64,000 nucleotides of DNA from Maniola hyperantus (Eukaryota; Arthropoda; Insecta; Lepidoptera; Nymphalidae): contig NC_048560.1 in assembly GCF_902806685.2 (NCBI RefSeq), positions 2,582,492 through 2,646,491 of the forward strand, given 5' to 3'. How positions within the stretch are numbered: position 1 is the first letter of the stretch; each line of letters begins with the position of its first letter. The position numbers and the translations under genes were made by a program. The notes under the pieces are model-generated. The model was not told the DNA's origin, searched no databases, and saw only the letters and a program-made list of their open reading frames with translations. Shown one piece after another: positions 50,733-60,853 of the stretch.

Positions 50733-52529
50733 TCATGTTGGATCTACTGCAGTCAAAGGATTTCCATGATGCGTACTAAATTTAAGTAATGCTTGAACTA
50801 CACTGACTGCCGCGCTGTCTCCTAAGAAATATGCTTGAGCATATTTGGAGAAAGAGTCGACTATTGTCAGAAACTTACAGCTTTCTACACTTAAAAGGTC
50901 TAAGTGCACAAGCTCAAAAGGTTTACTGGGTGGTGGAACTACTTGAAATTGCTGTCGGATCGGATTACGGTCATACTTAGCCTGTCCGCATACTGCACAG
51001 TCGTTGATAAATTTTGAAATATGCTCTGGCATTTTAGGCCAGTAAAATTTTCGAGATAAAGCAAGAAAGCCTTCATTGATACCGCGATGGTTTGTCTTGC
51101 CATCATGGTACTTATCTATAATTTGTTGCTGCTTTAAATATTCTCGAACATTTTCCACTTCTGTTTTAGCTAAATTGAGTATAATTGACGAATTTTTAAA
51201 AGTTTTCTGTATTATTGGAATTATCTTATACATAGCCAATGGTGGATTGATTAATAAACCAGTTTTAATTTTAGGTTGAATAAATTCTTTAATAGCATTG
51301 ATGACATCTTCTTCTAAATTAGATTCAGATAATTGAACAGTCGTACGCTTATGGTTTTCAAAGGGGTTTGTAGTGACTGGTTTGGTTTTAATATCACCTA
51401 CAACGTTAAAAACGATTTGCCTAGTAAATTTATTCAATGGATCTTCTGTAATCGGGATTTCCAAGATGGGGCTTTCGTCATCAGTATGGACAGTTGCTGT
51501 TCTAGAACCATCTTCAGCCTCCGGAGCTGAGAGAGTTCCAGAGTCATCTATAGAGGGAGCTCCGTCCGATTGATTTAAAGCAATCGAACTTAGCTCTTGC
51601 ACATGAACTTCAATGCGTGATAATGCGTTCGAGTTATAATCTTCTTTCATTATAGGACTCGGTTCAACTTTCGGGGAGCGTTCCTCATAGAAATCATAGC
51701 ATTCATCCGGAAATTGTTCGTAATTGTCATATTCATAATCGTAGTTATAGTCATAATCATAGTCATAGTCATAATCATAATCATAACCATAGTCATAGTT
51801 ATAGTAAAGTTCATTAAAGTTGACGTCGCGTGATTTCATATAGTTAGTTGGTGGTGGATTACCAAATTTACGCCAATCATGTCCCGATGGTGGTAAATGT
51901 CTAGGGGTGAAATGACTCACACCGCTCATGGGACGTGGGAAATTAGAATTGTTAGGCGATTGGTGTCGATTTGGAAATTTGAAAACGTTGCTCTTCGGGT
52001 TATAATTCGGTGGAGGAGCGCGAAACATTAATTGGGTACGACTAGGACCACGCATATGCATTTGAGGGTTAGGTTTCCAACCAGGTCTAAAATGCATAGG
52101 TTGCTGACTCTGAGGTGGTCTAAAATGTATGGGCTGCTGCCAAGATGGCCCAGGCATAGCGAAACCTTGTGACCTTGAAGGACCTGTGTAATTTGATACG
52201 GAAAATTTATGTCCAAAATTTTTCTGAGAAAACCCGCCTTCATTTCGTTGTTGTATATATAGGGTGTTAAGTTCCTCTTGTACAAATTCGAGGGCTTTTT
52301 CCATTGACACTGGCCGCATGCACCGTATCCTTGAGCCTAGCGGGTCTTTTAGACCACGTAAATAACACTGCAAGGTTAACTTTTGGTAAAGTTGCCGTTT
52401 AGCCTCTATTGTGGTAGGTACGGATTCATGTAGGGAAATGTAGGTCATAATTGTGCTAAACAGGTTTTGGCACTTTTCGTAAAATTCTTGTGGGGTGCTA
52501 GAGCCTTGTGTCTGTAGAGGACAAATCAT
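50733..52529 (-). pseudogene. Gag C-terminal part fused in frame to tether and integrase N-terminus
   Basis: 598 codons from the ATG at 52527-52529. The first ~100 residues continue Gag (GSSTPQEFYEKCQNLFS). Then a Pro/Asn/Arg/Phe-rich segment (about 100-240) without a clear CCHC knuckle, and a Tyr/Asp tract (about 243-270). Near residue 300 (+ strand about 51630) the frame passes into NALSRIE, which resembles the usual end of RNase H (ADALSR), and on through the tether (about 310-460), an integrase HHCC zinc domain (H near 472, paired Cys near 505-508) and the start of the core with HLDLL near 542. It ends shortly after HHGNP, before the second Asp and the Glu. Protease, RT and RNase H are absent. 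No integrase or polymerase activity is possible; a capsid-like product is uncertain because a TAG separates it from the Gag start. Confidence 0.8.
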
Positions 52530-52532
52530 TGT

Positions 52533-52829
52533 CTAAGCGGTCTCATCGCGATGGTCTGCGAAATTATTAATAAGGGCATTTCGTATGCCATTCCAACTAT
52601 CTGGGATACCGTTTGCATTAATTAACCTAGCCGCGGAACCTGTCACTTTATTTAATATTCCACTAATTAATGCCGAATTTTGTAACTCATGTCCCGGACT
52701 AATGTCAAAATGGGCAATCACTAATTGGTCACACAAATTTATAAACCGTGTTAACACATGAGGATTTCCGTCAAATTCGGGTAAAAATCTAATAGATTTA
52801 TAGATAGTATCTAAATCGTTTGATGCCAT
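52533..52829 (-). pseudogene. Gag N-terminal part, ended by TAG
   Basis: 98 codons starting MASNDLDTIYKSIRFLPEFD and ending FADHRDETA at TAG (52533-52535). The sequence is typical of gypsy/errantivirus Gag, where FADHRDE is followed by further Gag sequence. The next frame (ATG at 52529) is in the same register, separated only by the stop and one codon, so one nonsense codon splits Gag. A full-length Gag in the family is about four times this length. Confidence 0.8.
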
Positions 52830-53353
52830 GTCTTCTAAGTTCCTAGATTCGTCTACGGCTCTTGACCTATTAACCGAACCTACGAAACTACGTCCTGACC
52901 TTGGATGAAAAATCTTGACGAATAAAAATTAAACTAACACACACAAAAAATACACTCAAAAAACTTTTTTTAAAAAACACTCAATAAAAAAATTACTTCC
53001 CTAAAGTTCACGTAAAATTATATTAAATAGGTCTATAGATTTTGTATAAACCTAGATTATAAAATTTTAGGAATAAGGACGATATATAAATGAGGATTCA
53101 ATAAAAGTACGATTTAAAAAAAATCAATTAAATTAAAAAAAAATTAAACACAATACCTCTTTTTCTTGTTAGTCGGAAAAGGATAGGCAAAAGGAACTTG
53201 AACGATTCAAGTACTTACCGCATCGCCGATCTATTTCTTTCCACGAATCGAAGTTTAGATTCTCCACTACACTGCGGCCTCCGAATAGTAGGTTCTCAGG
53301 ATAAGTTGTTCTCCGTCACAGTTGTCCGATACAGCTACAGGTACAGCTTATCC
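52830..53353 (-). other. Leader region of the errantivirus-like element
   Basis: AT-rich sequence between primer site and Gag start with no frame of note. Packaging signals would be expected here but cannot be seen by eye. Confidence 0.5.
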
Positions 53354-53371
53354 TACCCCGTCACTGCGCCA
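53354..53371 (-). promoter_or_regulatory. Primer-binding site, errantivirus-like
   Basis: On the minus strand TGGCGCAGTGACGGGGTA; its first T is the last base of the LTR, an overlap known from errantiviruses. TGGCGCAGT resembles the tRNA-Ser sites of that group, but the rest does not match a tRNA I can name. Confidence 0.55.
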
Positions 53372-53647
53372 GTAATGTTTAGGCTCGCAGGAGGTGGATG
53401 GAAGAAAACTAGTCGGCGATAATATCCTTATAATAATTATATTCAAAGTTACATTTAAATGAAAAGACTAAAAACTAGTGCTTATCTCTAAGGATGAGAA
53501 TATTCTAACTTAATATTACGATTCCCACATCGCGCGGGTTCTGGTATTACGCCGCGTCAGCTATACGGGTCGTATTCGTACGTGGGAATGGGAATGCATG
53601 TTGCGCTGGCTCACTATGTATCAGCCGCTGGCTTCGCCTGCGTAACA
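53371..53647 (-). repeat. Errantivirus-like 5' LTR
   Basis: 277 bp, no difference from the 3' LTR found by eye. Confidence 0.85.
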
Positions 53648-54432
53648 AGAACTCCATTGTGTGTACGAAATATTTACGACTTTTTATCAGTATTGTGTTT
53701 GAAAGTCAGTGAAATTAATTAGTCAGTGAATTTTGGTCTAAATAATGACGTATTGTTTCGCTATGAGAGTGGTTGCTACGCTTTATAGTGTTTCAATATA
53801 AAGGTAACAATGTTAACCAAACGAACCTTAGTAATTTTTACGTCTTAAGGAGTTTTTCGTTAAAAAGAAGTTTGCAATATAGAGCTTACATAGCTTTAAT
53901 ATTTATTCACCAGTCAGGTTGAAGTCCTTTTGTAGGACAATGCGCACTCTAGCAATTCGACATCTCCCTGGTTCTTGGCAACATCGCGGAATATTTGAAT
54001 ATTGGAGATAGATACGGGAGTTTATTGTTCGTACGGAGCCTTATCTGAAAGTGACTCGTGCGACTGAATTAAAGTAAGTATTGTCTTTTTATTATCATTT
54101 TTCGCGTATTTCATGGGCAGACTTATATTTCTCTATCTCAATTGGGTATTTGACTGCATCAAAAATAAATTATTTCTCAGTGATTATTAAATAGGGCCTT
54201 CCAAAATACGTAAAATCCACTTACTTTGTTGGTTTTAAGTGTAATAACCATTTTAAATTATCGATTAAACTAAAAAACACGTCAAATGATTGTGACGTCA
54301 CACACCGGTATTTCATAGAATCTCGCACACTAAGCGCGCGTTTTGACGTTTGATAAAAAGTTACTGATTTGACTGGTTGTCAAATACCGGATTGTGAAAG
54401 AATCTATATATAATTACAGATGATTTTTAAAC
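53648..54432. other. Unassigned sequence flanking the element
   Basis: TTAAAGTAAGTATTG near 54071 matches a splice-donor consensus (AAAGTAAGTAT), but no exon can be supported. Confidence 0.3.
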
Positions 54433-54513
54433 CAGATACAAGTTAGCCCTTGACTGCAATCTCACCTGGTGGTAAGTGATGATGCCGTCTAAGATGGAAG
54501 CGGGGTAACCGCT
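54433..54513 (-). repeat. tRNA-derived SINE, second family, 3' fragment
   Basis: CCAGATACAAGTTAGCCCTTG, CACCTGGTGGTAAGTGATG, AGATGGAAGCGGGGTAACC. Confidence 0.65.
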
Positions 54514-54903
54514 CGGACTCTTACCGACTAAAACCTCACGGTGTTCCTCAAAAGAACCCCTATTTCAACCAAGAAACATTTATTATTATATTTTACTCTT
54601 GTACATATGAAGAGCGGCTTTAAAGCTAAGAATTCTAATTAGAAATTAAAACCCTAATTAACTTGGGATTTGCGTAAGATGGGTAACTTTACCCTGACTC
54701 GAGACTTGAGTCCTTGTCAGTAACATGAAGGTAACGCCGCATACACGCTAATTATACCCAGAGGCTTCGGCGTGAAGTATAATTTTATTATAACATCGTT
54801 TATTTTAACTTAGAAACGTATTTTTGAAATGCGACGTGACATAATTTTTCATAATGATCGACGCTAAATCTACTCCAAATCTATACATAGATTTAAACTA
54901 AAG

Positions 54904-55020
54904 TCTTCGAACAGTGCGTGTTGCCAGTGATGACATATTATGCATCCGAGACATGGTCGCTAACTATGGGCCTCATAAGAAAGCTCAAAGTCACTCAGCG
55001 GGCGATGGAGAGAGCTATGT
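54904..55020 (+). pseudogene. RTE LINE fragment
   Basis: AGTCTTCGAACAGTGCGTG, GTTGCCAGTGATGACATAT and CAAAGTCACTCAGCGGGCG encode KVFEQCVLPVMTYYASETW and VTQRAMERAM. Both ends are truncated. Confidence 0.65.
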
Positions 55021-55111
55021 GTTCCTCCCTGTGTTGGGGACAATACGCAGAGAAACTTTCAGCTTTTATAAAATAACGAAGGTCTGACCCTCCCGGGCTC
55101 TTATTCTATTA

Positions 55112-55331
55112 CTAGATGATGCCCGCGACTTCATCCGCGTTGGTTTAGGTTTTTAAAAATCCCGTGGGAACTCTTTGTTTTTCCGGGATAAAAAAAAGCC
55201 TATGTCCTTCCCCGACATGCAGGCTATCTCTGTACAAAATTTTATCAAAATCGGTTGAACTGATGGGCCGTGAAAAGCTAGCAGACAGACAGACAGACAC
55301 ACTTTCGCATTTATAATATTAAGTATGGATT
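55112..55331 (-). repeat. TATTATAAATGCGAAAGTGTG family, reverse copy
   Basis: CTAGATGATGCCCGCGACTTC, CGGGATAAAAAAAAGCC, AAAATCGGTTGAACTG, CAGACAGACAGACAC and TTATAATATTAAGTATGG. Confidence 0.7.
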
Positions 55332-55348
55332 TATCATGCTCACTATAT

Positions 55349-55761
55349 CACCAGGGATAGCAAACTCATGGTGCAAATGTACCTACTTATTACATTCGCC
55401 CTCGATTCCCTCTAATCTTTTACAGCTCCCCGCATCGGTCGTTGAATAACGCAAAAGAATTGAATTGCAAAACGCTTCGCTCGGACTATTTTGTATCTTT
55501 AATTCCGAATCGGAACTCAGCTGGAACTACACACCGTTCACTATAATATGACCCCTTCCGTCATGTTGGCACCATTGTTTTGTTTGCTTTCCTTAGAGTT
55601 TAGGATTTATTATTGAGTGATTTGCAATGGTGCCAACATAACGTCAGGGGACAAGTTATAGTGAACGGTCTGTAGTGCAAAGATTTGAGCCAAAGAAACA
55701 AATTGCCTAGGGTTTTCTTTTCTGCTACTTATTTCGCTAGCTTTGTGACCTTAATAAAATC
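55349..55761. repeat. Local direct duplication B, copy 1 (contains a MITE)
   Basis: ACCAGGGATAGCAAACTCATGG, TTCGCCCTCGATTCCC, CCGAATCGGAACTCAGCTGG and TTCGCTAGCTTTGTGACC recur in order at 55978-56250. A 143-bp MITE is inserted after GGAACTA. Confidence 0.8.
55530..55672. mobile_element. TA-flanked MITE, 143 bp
   Basis: CACACCGTTCACTATAA at one end, TTATAGTGAACGGTCTG at the other, with CATGTTGGCACCATTG / CAATGGTGCCAACAT inside. TA duplicated at 55528-55529 and 55673-55674. Empty site in copy 2 (GGAACTAGTGC, about 56155). Tc1/mariner-type by target preference. Confidence 0.85.
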
Positions 55762-55790
55762 TAGTCTAGGTTTCCGAAACAGTGGTTGAG

Positions 55791-55865
55791 GACCTCCCTG
55801 GCGCAGTGGTGAGCGCTGTGGTCTTTGAGTGGGCGGGCGCGACCCAATTCCCGGCAGTGGCAGTT
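55791..55865 (+). repeat. tRNA-derived SINE, second family, head only
   Basis: ACCTCCCTGGCGCAGTGGTG and CGCTGTGGTCTTTGAGTGGG; the B box is degraded (GACCCAATTCCC). Confidence 0.6.
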
Positions 55866-55977
55866 CATAATTAATTTCTAACAACAAACCAATAAACCAA
55901 CAAAAAACACATTTGTAATAAAATTATAATAAGGGTAATAATGCTCACGACTTTGTCAGCGCTGGCCCGCACCCATA

Positions 55978-56250
55978 CCACCAGGGATAGCTAACTCATG
56001 GTGCAAATGTACTTATTACATTCGCCCTCGATTCCCTATAATCCTTTACAGCTCCCCGCACGTCGGTCGTTGAATAACGCAAAAGAATTAATCGAATTGC
56101 AAAACGCTCCGCTGGGAATATTTTGTATCTTTGATTCCGAATCGGAACTCAGCTGGAACTAGTGCAAAGGTTTGTGCCAACGAAACAAATTTCTACTTAG
56201 GTTTTTCTTTTCTGCTACTTACTTCGCTAGCTTTGTGACCTTAATAAGAT
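55978..56250. repeat. Local direct duplication B, copy 2
   Basis: Same order of blocks as 55349-55761 without the MITE. Confidence 0.8.
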
Positions 56251-56433
56251 CACTGTTTAGGCTTTAGTTATCGCACTTGTAATTTGCCGTTTTGAAACGG
56301 ACGTCTCGGACGGACGACGTCATCGTAAATTGTATAAATACGGGTGGTTGGTGGTTTTTAAACTAGTCTCGTTCTGACGCGAGACTCACCGACTATTAAA
56401 TGCTTTTTATGTTTAGGTCGCCATTTTGATTCA

Positions 56434-56600
56434 TCATCTTCATCAACCAATAGACGTCCACTGCTGGACTCTTGTAGGGACTTCCACACGCCACGGTCTT
56501 GCGCCGCCTGGATCCAGCGGCTCCCTGCGACTCGTCTGATATAGTCCGTCCACCTAGTGGGGGGCTTCCGGTGCGAGGTCGCCATTCCAGCAGCATTAGA
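56434..56600 (-). pseudogene. RTE LINE 3' end
   Basis: Short GAT-type tail complement (TCATCATCTTCATCAACC), then AATAGACGTCCACTGCTGG, CACACGCCACGGTCTTGCGCC and AGTCCGTCCACCTAGTGG. The minus strand reads RWTDYIRRVAGSRWIQAAQD. 5'-truncated near 56600. Confidence 0.7.
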
Positions 56601-56617
56601 CAACTCCACAGGCAGTA

Positions 56618-56789
56618 ATATTTTTTTTAAAGAAATTAGCCAAGTTTGTTATGCTGAAAAATATTCCCCTCTAACTAAGCGTAAAGCTTGTACTAGGAGT
56701 AGGTACGACAATAGTGCAACGGGTGGGGTTTGAACCGGCGACCTTTCGGATTTCTGTCCGCTCCGTTAACCGTTGAGCTATCGAGGCTC
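56618..56789 (-). repeat. tRNA-derived SINE (Phe-like), reverse copy
   Basis: ATATTTTTTTTAAAGAAATTAGCC tail complement, TTTGAACCGGCGACC, GTTGAGCTATCGAGGCTC. Confidence 0.8.
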
Positions 56790-57169
56790 TATTATCATTA
56801 TTCCCAACTTGAGCTAATTTTTAATAAATTAGTTCCCAGAAAGGTAAAATCAAAATTAATTTAAGTTAACGTTAGTTAAGTTAAGTAACGAACTATTTCT
56901 CGCTTGCCAATATCAAAATTATTAATTTAACATCGCTTCGTATTTCAATTTTCACTACAAAGCTTTACGTTAGATAATGGTTTTCAGATATTTGAAAAGT
57001 TTTGATTAATATTCGATGAGTATCGAAAAAGCTCGGGCAGGGAAAACGCGCGATGGCAGTGACGCGCGTTTTATATTACTTAGTTATCATTTTTTTATTC
57101 ATTATACAAGTTAGCTTGACTGGTGGCTAGCCTACTGTTGAACATAGGTCTCCTATAGGAACTTCCACA

Positions 57170-57370
57170 CTTAATTCCCTCACTCTCATAGTCCGATGGG
57201 GCGGCAATCCAACACGACCGGAGAGAAATCAGGCACAGGACTGAAGACTTCACGTGCTCTCCGTCGCACGGAGGTGCACCGCCAGTACCCAACTCCGCAG
57301 AAAGCCCCCTTTTTGGTCCGGGATTCGAACCCGAACCCTCATGATCCAAAGAGGAATGAGCTAAGCACAC
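57170..57370. repeat. CTATGAGAGTGAGGG-block repeat with tRNA-like end
   Basis: CCCTCACTCTCATAGTCCG, GGCAATCCAACACGACCGG, TCCGTCGCACGGAGGTGC and GGGATTCGAACCCGAACCC (B-box complement). Confidence 0.5.
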
Positions 57371-57475
57371 AATGAGGCAGTAGGTACTTTAAAAAAAAAT
57401 TGTATTTAATACGAGTACATAAACTCTGAAGGACTGTGAATGAAAATAAAAATGTAATCCAAGTAATGTATAGTC

Positions 57476-57624
57476 CGCGACAGGTTGAGATGGCAATCGG
57501 AGTATAAGGCAGGGGAATGCCCCGCACACCCACACGTCACCCGCGCTCGCCCGCACCGGGTCAGCGCGGGGCTGTGCGGGTGTGCGGGGCGCACCCTCTC
57601 CGATTGCCATCTCGACCTGTCACG
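57476..57624. mobile_element. GC-rich foldback element, 149 bp
   Basis: CGCGACAGGTTGAGATGGC then AATCGGAG pairs with CTCCGATTGCCATCTCGACC then TGTCACG, 27-bp arms with 2-3 mismatches. The loop is very GC-rich. No target duplication recognised. Decayed relative at 1770. Confidence 0.65.
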
Positions 57625-57744
57625 TACCATAGTGGCCTAGATTTTAAATGAAAAGTATAAACAACCAGTACAAGAGCTATTACAATGTCTACCGCGGCTC
57701 GCTTTCAACTCCTCACCACATAGGTCAAGAGACGGTGGGAAATG

Positions 57745-58145
57745 TTTTATCACCATCATCAACATCATGATCAACCAATAGACGTCCACTGCTGGACATA
57801 GGTCTCTTGTAGGGACTTCCACACGCCACGGTCTTGCGCCGCCTGGATCCAGCGGCTCCCTGCGACTCGTCTGATGTCGTCCGTCCACCTAGTGGGGGGT
57901 CTTCCAATGCTGCGTCTTCCGGTGCGAGGTCGCCATTCCAGCACCTTGGGACCCCAACGTCTATCAGTTGTACGAACTATGTGCCCTGCCCATTGCCACT
58001 TCAGCTTTGCAACCCGTTGAGCTATGTCGGCTTTAGTTCTCCTACGGATCTCCTCATTTCTGATTTGATCACGTAGAGACACTCCAAGCATAGCTCTCTC
58101 CATCGCCCGCTGAGTGACTCTGAGCTTTCTTATGAGGCCCATAGG
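57745..58145 (-). pseudogene. RTE LINE C-terminal end, best preserved copy
   Basis: The minus strand is open across the remnant: MGLIRKLRVTQRAMERAM, LGVSLRDQIRNEEIRRRTK, KLKWQWAGHIVRT, KVLEWRPRTGRRS, TRWTDDIRRVAGSRWIQAAQ and TYVQQWTSI, the full RTE C-terminal pattern, ending at a short CAT/ATG tail (57748-57770). The open frame continues upstream to 58295 only because it runs into a reversed SINE, so it is a chimera, not a gene. RT and endonuclease are absent. Confidence 0.75.
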
Positions 58146-58165
58146 CCCTGATCTGACTGACGCTA

Positions 58166-58337
58166 GCGGCTTTATAGCTTTGCCGGTAGGGTGGTAACTA
58201 GCCACAGCCGTACCCACCAGACCAGACCAGAGAAAATTTAGAAATGATAAAATCCCAAATTTCGTGTACCAGGAATCGAACTCGGGATCTCCCACTTATA
58301 CGACCACAGTGTTCACCACTGCGCCGGGGAGATCGTC
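58166..58337 (-). repeat. tRNA-derived SINE, second family, 5' part reversed
   Basis: TTTGCCGGTAGGGTGGTAAC, CCACCAGACCAGACCAGAG, AATCGAACTCGGGATCTCCC and CACTGCGCCGGGGAGATCG. Confidence 0.7.
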
Positions 58338-58592
58338 TGACTGTACGAATGACTGATGTTGCACCACTAATACTCACTATCTAAACACGTAGGGCTGGCA
58401 CTCCCTCATATCTTCAGGGCTGCGTCTATAACACGTTAATAAATAAAACGTTATCGACAATCCCTATAACCAGAGCAAAATCCATTTACCGCCCGCCTTA
58501 TAACACCATAACTCATTGGTAATGGTGCTTTGTAGCAGTTTGCGTGACAAATATTTGAGCAAATATTGGTAAATCTATGATAAGTAGTGACA

Positions 58593-58768
58593 GAGCCTCA
58601 ATAGTCCAACCGGTAAAGGAGTGGACTGAAAACCGAAAGATCGACGGTTCAAACCCCGCCCGTTGCACTATTGTCGTACCTACTCCTAGCACAAGCTTGA
58701 CGCTTAGTTGGAGAGGAAAGGGGAATATTAGTCATTCAATATGGCTAATATTCTTTAAAAAAAAAAGT
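58593..58768 (+). repeat. tRNA-derived SINE (Phe-like)
   Basis: GAGCCTCAATAGTCCAACCGG, GGTTCAAACCCCGCCCG, TGGCTAATATTCTTTAAAAA. Confidence 0.85.
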
Positions 58769-58927
58769 ACATTAAGCACGAGTCATTCAGAAAATCCATA
58801 CGAAGAGGCCGTACTTTTGATTTTATAAGAAAAACATGTTATACTGCACCTCGACACTAATCCCTGTGCCTGTTGCTTAAAAGACAATAGGGTCATCACA
58901 ATCAACAACTAAAGAAGAAAGTATTTG

Positions 58928-59101
58928 GAGCCTCAATAGCTCAACGGGTAGAGGAGTGGACTGAAAACCGAAAGGTCGACGGTTCAAACCCCGCCCGTTG
59001 CACTATTGTCGTACCTATTCCTAGCACAAGCTCGATGCTTAGTTGGAGAGGAAAGGGGAATATTAATCATTTAAAATGGTTAATACTCTTTAAAAAAAAA
59101 A
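58928..59101 (+). repeat. tRNA-derived SINE (Phe-like)
   Basis: GAGCCTCAATAGCTCAACGGG, GGTTCAAACCCCGCCCG, tail TGGTTAATACTCTTTAAAAA. Same orientation as the copy 160 bp upstream. Confidence 0.85.
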
Positions 59102-59221
59102 TTGAAATTCAACCTCCAATGGGGTGAAATAGGGGTTTGAAATTTGTGGGAAATCAAAGAGTTCTCACGGGATTTCTAAAAATCTAAATCCACGCGGACG
59201 AAATCGCTTGCATCAGCTAGT

Positions 59222-59425
59222 CTAAATATATAAAAGGAAAAGGTGACTGACTGACTGACTGACTGATCTATCAACGCACAGCACAAACTACTGGACGGAT
59301 CGGGCTGAAATTAGCTATTATGACGTAGGCATCCGCTAAGAAAGGATTTTTGAAAATTCAACCCCTAAGGGGGTGAAATAGAGTTTTGAAATTTGTGTAG
59401 TGCACGCGAACAAAGTTGCGAGTTA
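59222..59425 (-). repeat. AGTC-tail family, reverse copy
   Basis: TAAATATATAAAAGGAAAAGG to CACGCGAACAAAGTTGCGAG. A fragment of another dispersed repeat (59105-59220) abuts it. Confidence 0.7.
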
Positions 59426-60013
59426 GTTGGTTATAAATGTAGTACCAAAAGTTATTCATATCAACAGTTGAGTCTTCAAAAATGATGTATTACTGTAACG
59501 CCCATTCAAATAACCACAGTAAGCCAAAAAAGATAATATTGTAGCTCATATGAATAGCTCAAAAGGCGATATTTCGACGCCATATTGAATTAAGTAAAGT
59601 ATCCGTTAGGGTCGATGGTTGGTACTTGTTATTCAGGGCCTAACTCCCAGTCCCGTTGAAGGGTCTGACGGACCTAAATTTTATTTTTGTAAAGACCTTG
59701 TTAAAGTCTAGGTCACACTCACGTATTATTTACTAGACAAAAATCGTGAAATATGTATAATTTTCATCGGTGTAACTTTAAAAATGACGGACAATTATTA
59801 TATGATATATAATGATACACATTTTTAACCCCCATTTAACCCACTTAGGGGTGGAATTTCAAAAGAATATTTCTTACTTGATATCTGCTCTTTACAAAGA
59901 AGTAAGAACACATCCTCCAAACCTTATGTCTCTAGGACCAGTGGTTTAGGTTGTGCGTTGATATACATATAAGTCAATTAGCCAATTAGGACTTTGAATG
60001 TTATATAATATAT

Positions 60014-60090
60014 ACAGAGTGTTTCACTTTTGTCTTTCTTTTTTATAATGGTGCACAATAAAGCATATTTCATTTATTCATTTCATAAAG
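60014..60090 (+). repeat. LINE 3' tail
   Basis: GTGTTTCACTTTTGTCTTTC and GGTGCACAATAAAGCATATTT with an ATTCATTCAT-like end. Confidence 0.5.
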
Positions 60091-60289
60091 TCAAGGGTAT
60101 TCGTGTATGTATCCCGCCCTTAAAAGTTATTCAGTAAAGAAAATCGAATAAAAGGGATTTTTCATTTTTATAATAATCTTATTTACATTCATGCTGGATG
60201 AGGTATTTAATGTAATTTCGAAAAGCCTTCTTGCTCTGGTAACAGAACATGTTATTTGCGAATTTAATTTAAGCTTTGCGAATTTAATT

Positions 60290-60519
60290 TGTACGGGAGC
60301 GGTGTGCAGGCTCGACCGTACCAAAGGGGAGATCTCCCACCGAGCGGTTGGTTGTGCTCGGTAGCGCCAGCTGGGCCGACGGTTATGTCTTGAAACTTCT
60401 ATATATAGTCCAGATTGCAGAAAACTCCGTTAGTGCGATTGCTATCGGCGGTACATTTGTTCGGGACTACGTCATCGATTGAACAGCGCCATCTAGTTTC
60501 TATTGTGGTAACCGCCACA
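60290..60519 (-). repeat. TRIM 3' LTR
   Basis: 230 bp. On the minus strand CTATATATAG at 60399-60408 is a TATA-box candidate. Confidence 0.88.
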
Positions 60520-60531
60520 TCACTCCCCTCC
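60520..60531 (-). promoter_or_regulatory. TRIM polypurine tract
   Basis: GGAGGGGAGTGA on the minus strand, ending at the 3' LTR start TGTGGCGG. Confidence 0.8.
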
Positions 60532-60853
60532 GAGACGAACGCGTAGTGTGAAGCAGTGAAGAGAGGTGGCGTTGTAGCGTGAAGGCGTGTGAAGGAAGGG
60601 CAATGGCTGCTAACCATCCAGAGAAGCGGTAGACCAGGACGCTTGTAGCTGGTGATGGAGTGCAGGGCCATTGTGCCCCGAAGCTGTGCTACATCCGTCT
60701 TACAGGCCTCGATGTGATTGCTGTTGCTGTAGACTTGGAGTTTGGAGGAGACGTCGGGCTTGCGGTGTGTGATCCAAAGGTGTTGCGGTGTATGCGATCA
60801 CCCTTGATCACGTTATGTGCGCAGTGCGGTGGTGTGCGGTTGATCTTCGATGA

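Larger units (their letters stand above)
49837..53647 (-). mobile_element. Errantivirus-like Ty3/gypsy element, internally deleted
   Basis: A 3811-bp element on the minus strand: 277-bp LTRs identical by eye, possible target duplication AGAA (49833-49836, 53648-53651), a primer site overlapping the LTR end, a Gag frame with a TAG, an in-frame Gag-to-integrase junction, an env-like remnant and a polypurine tract. Protease, reverse transcriptase, nearly all RNase H, most of the integrase core and most of env are absent, so it is non-autonomous; identical LTRs show that it was copied recently all the same. The errantivirus assignment rests on Gag, tether and env character read by eye. Confidence 0.85.

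Noticed and set aside
54060..54085. Host exon ending at a GTAAGTAT splice donor
   Set aside because: A lone donor consensus with no frame, acceptor or conservation evidence.
57771..58295. 174-codon open frame as a host gene
   Set aside because: The C-terminal two thirds are RTE LINE protein and the N-terminal third is a reversed SINE; a chimera by juxtaposition.
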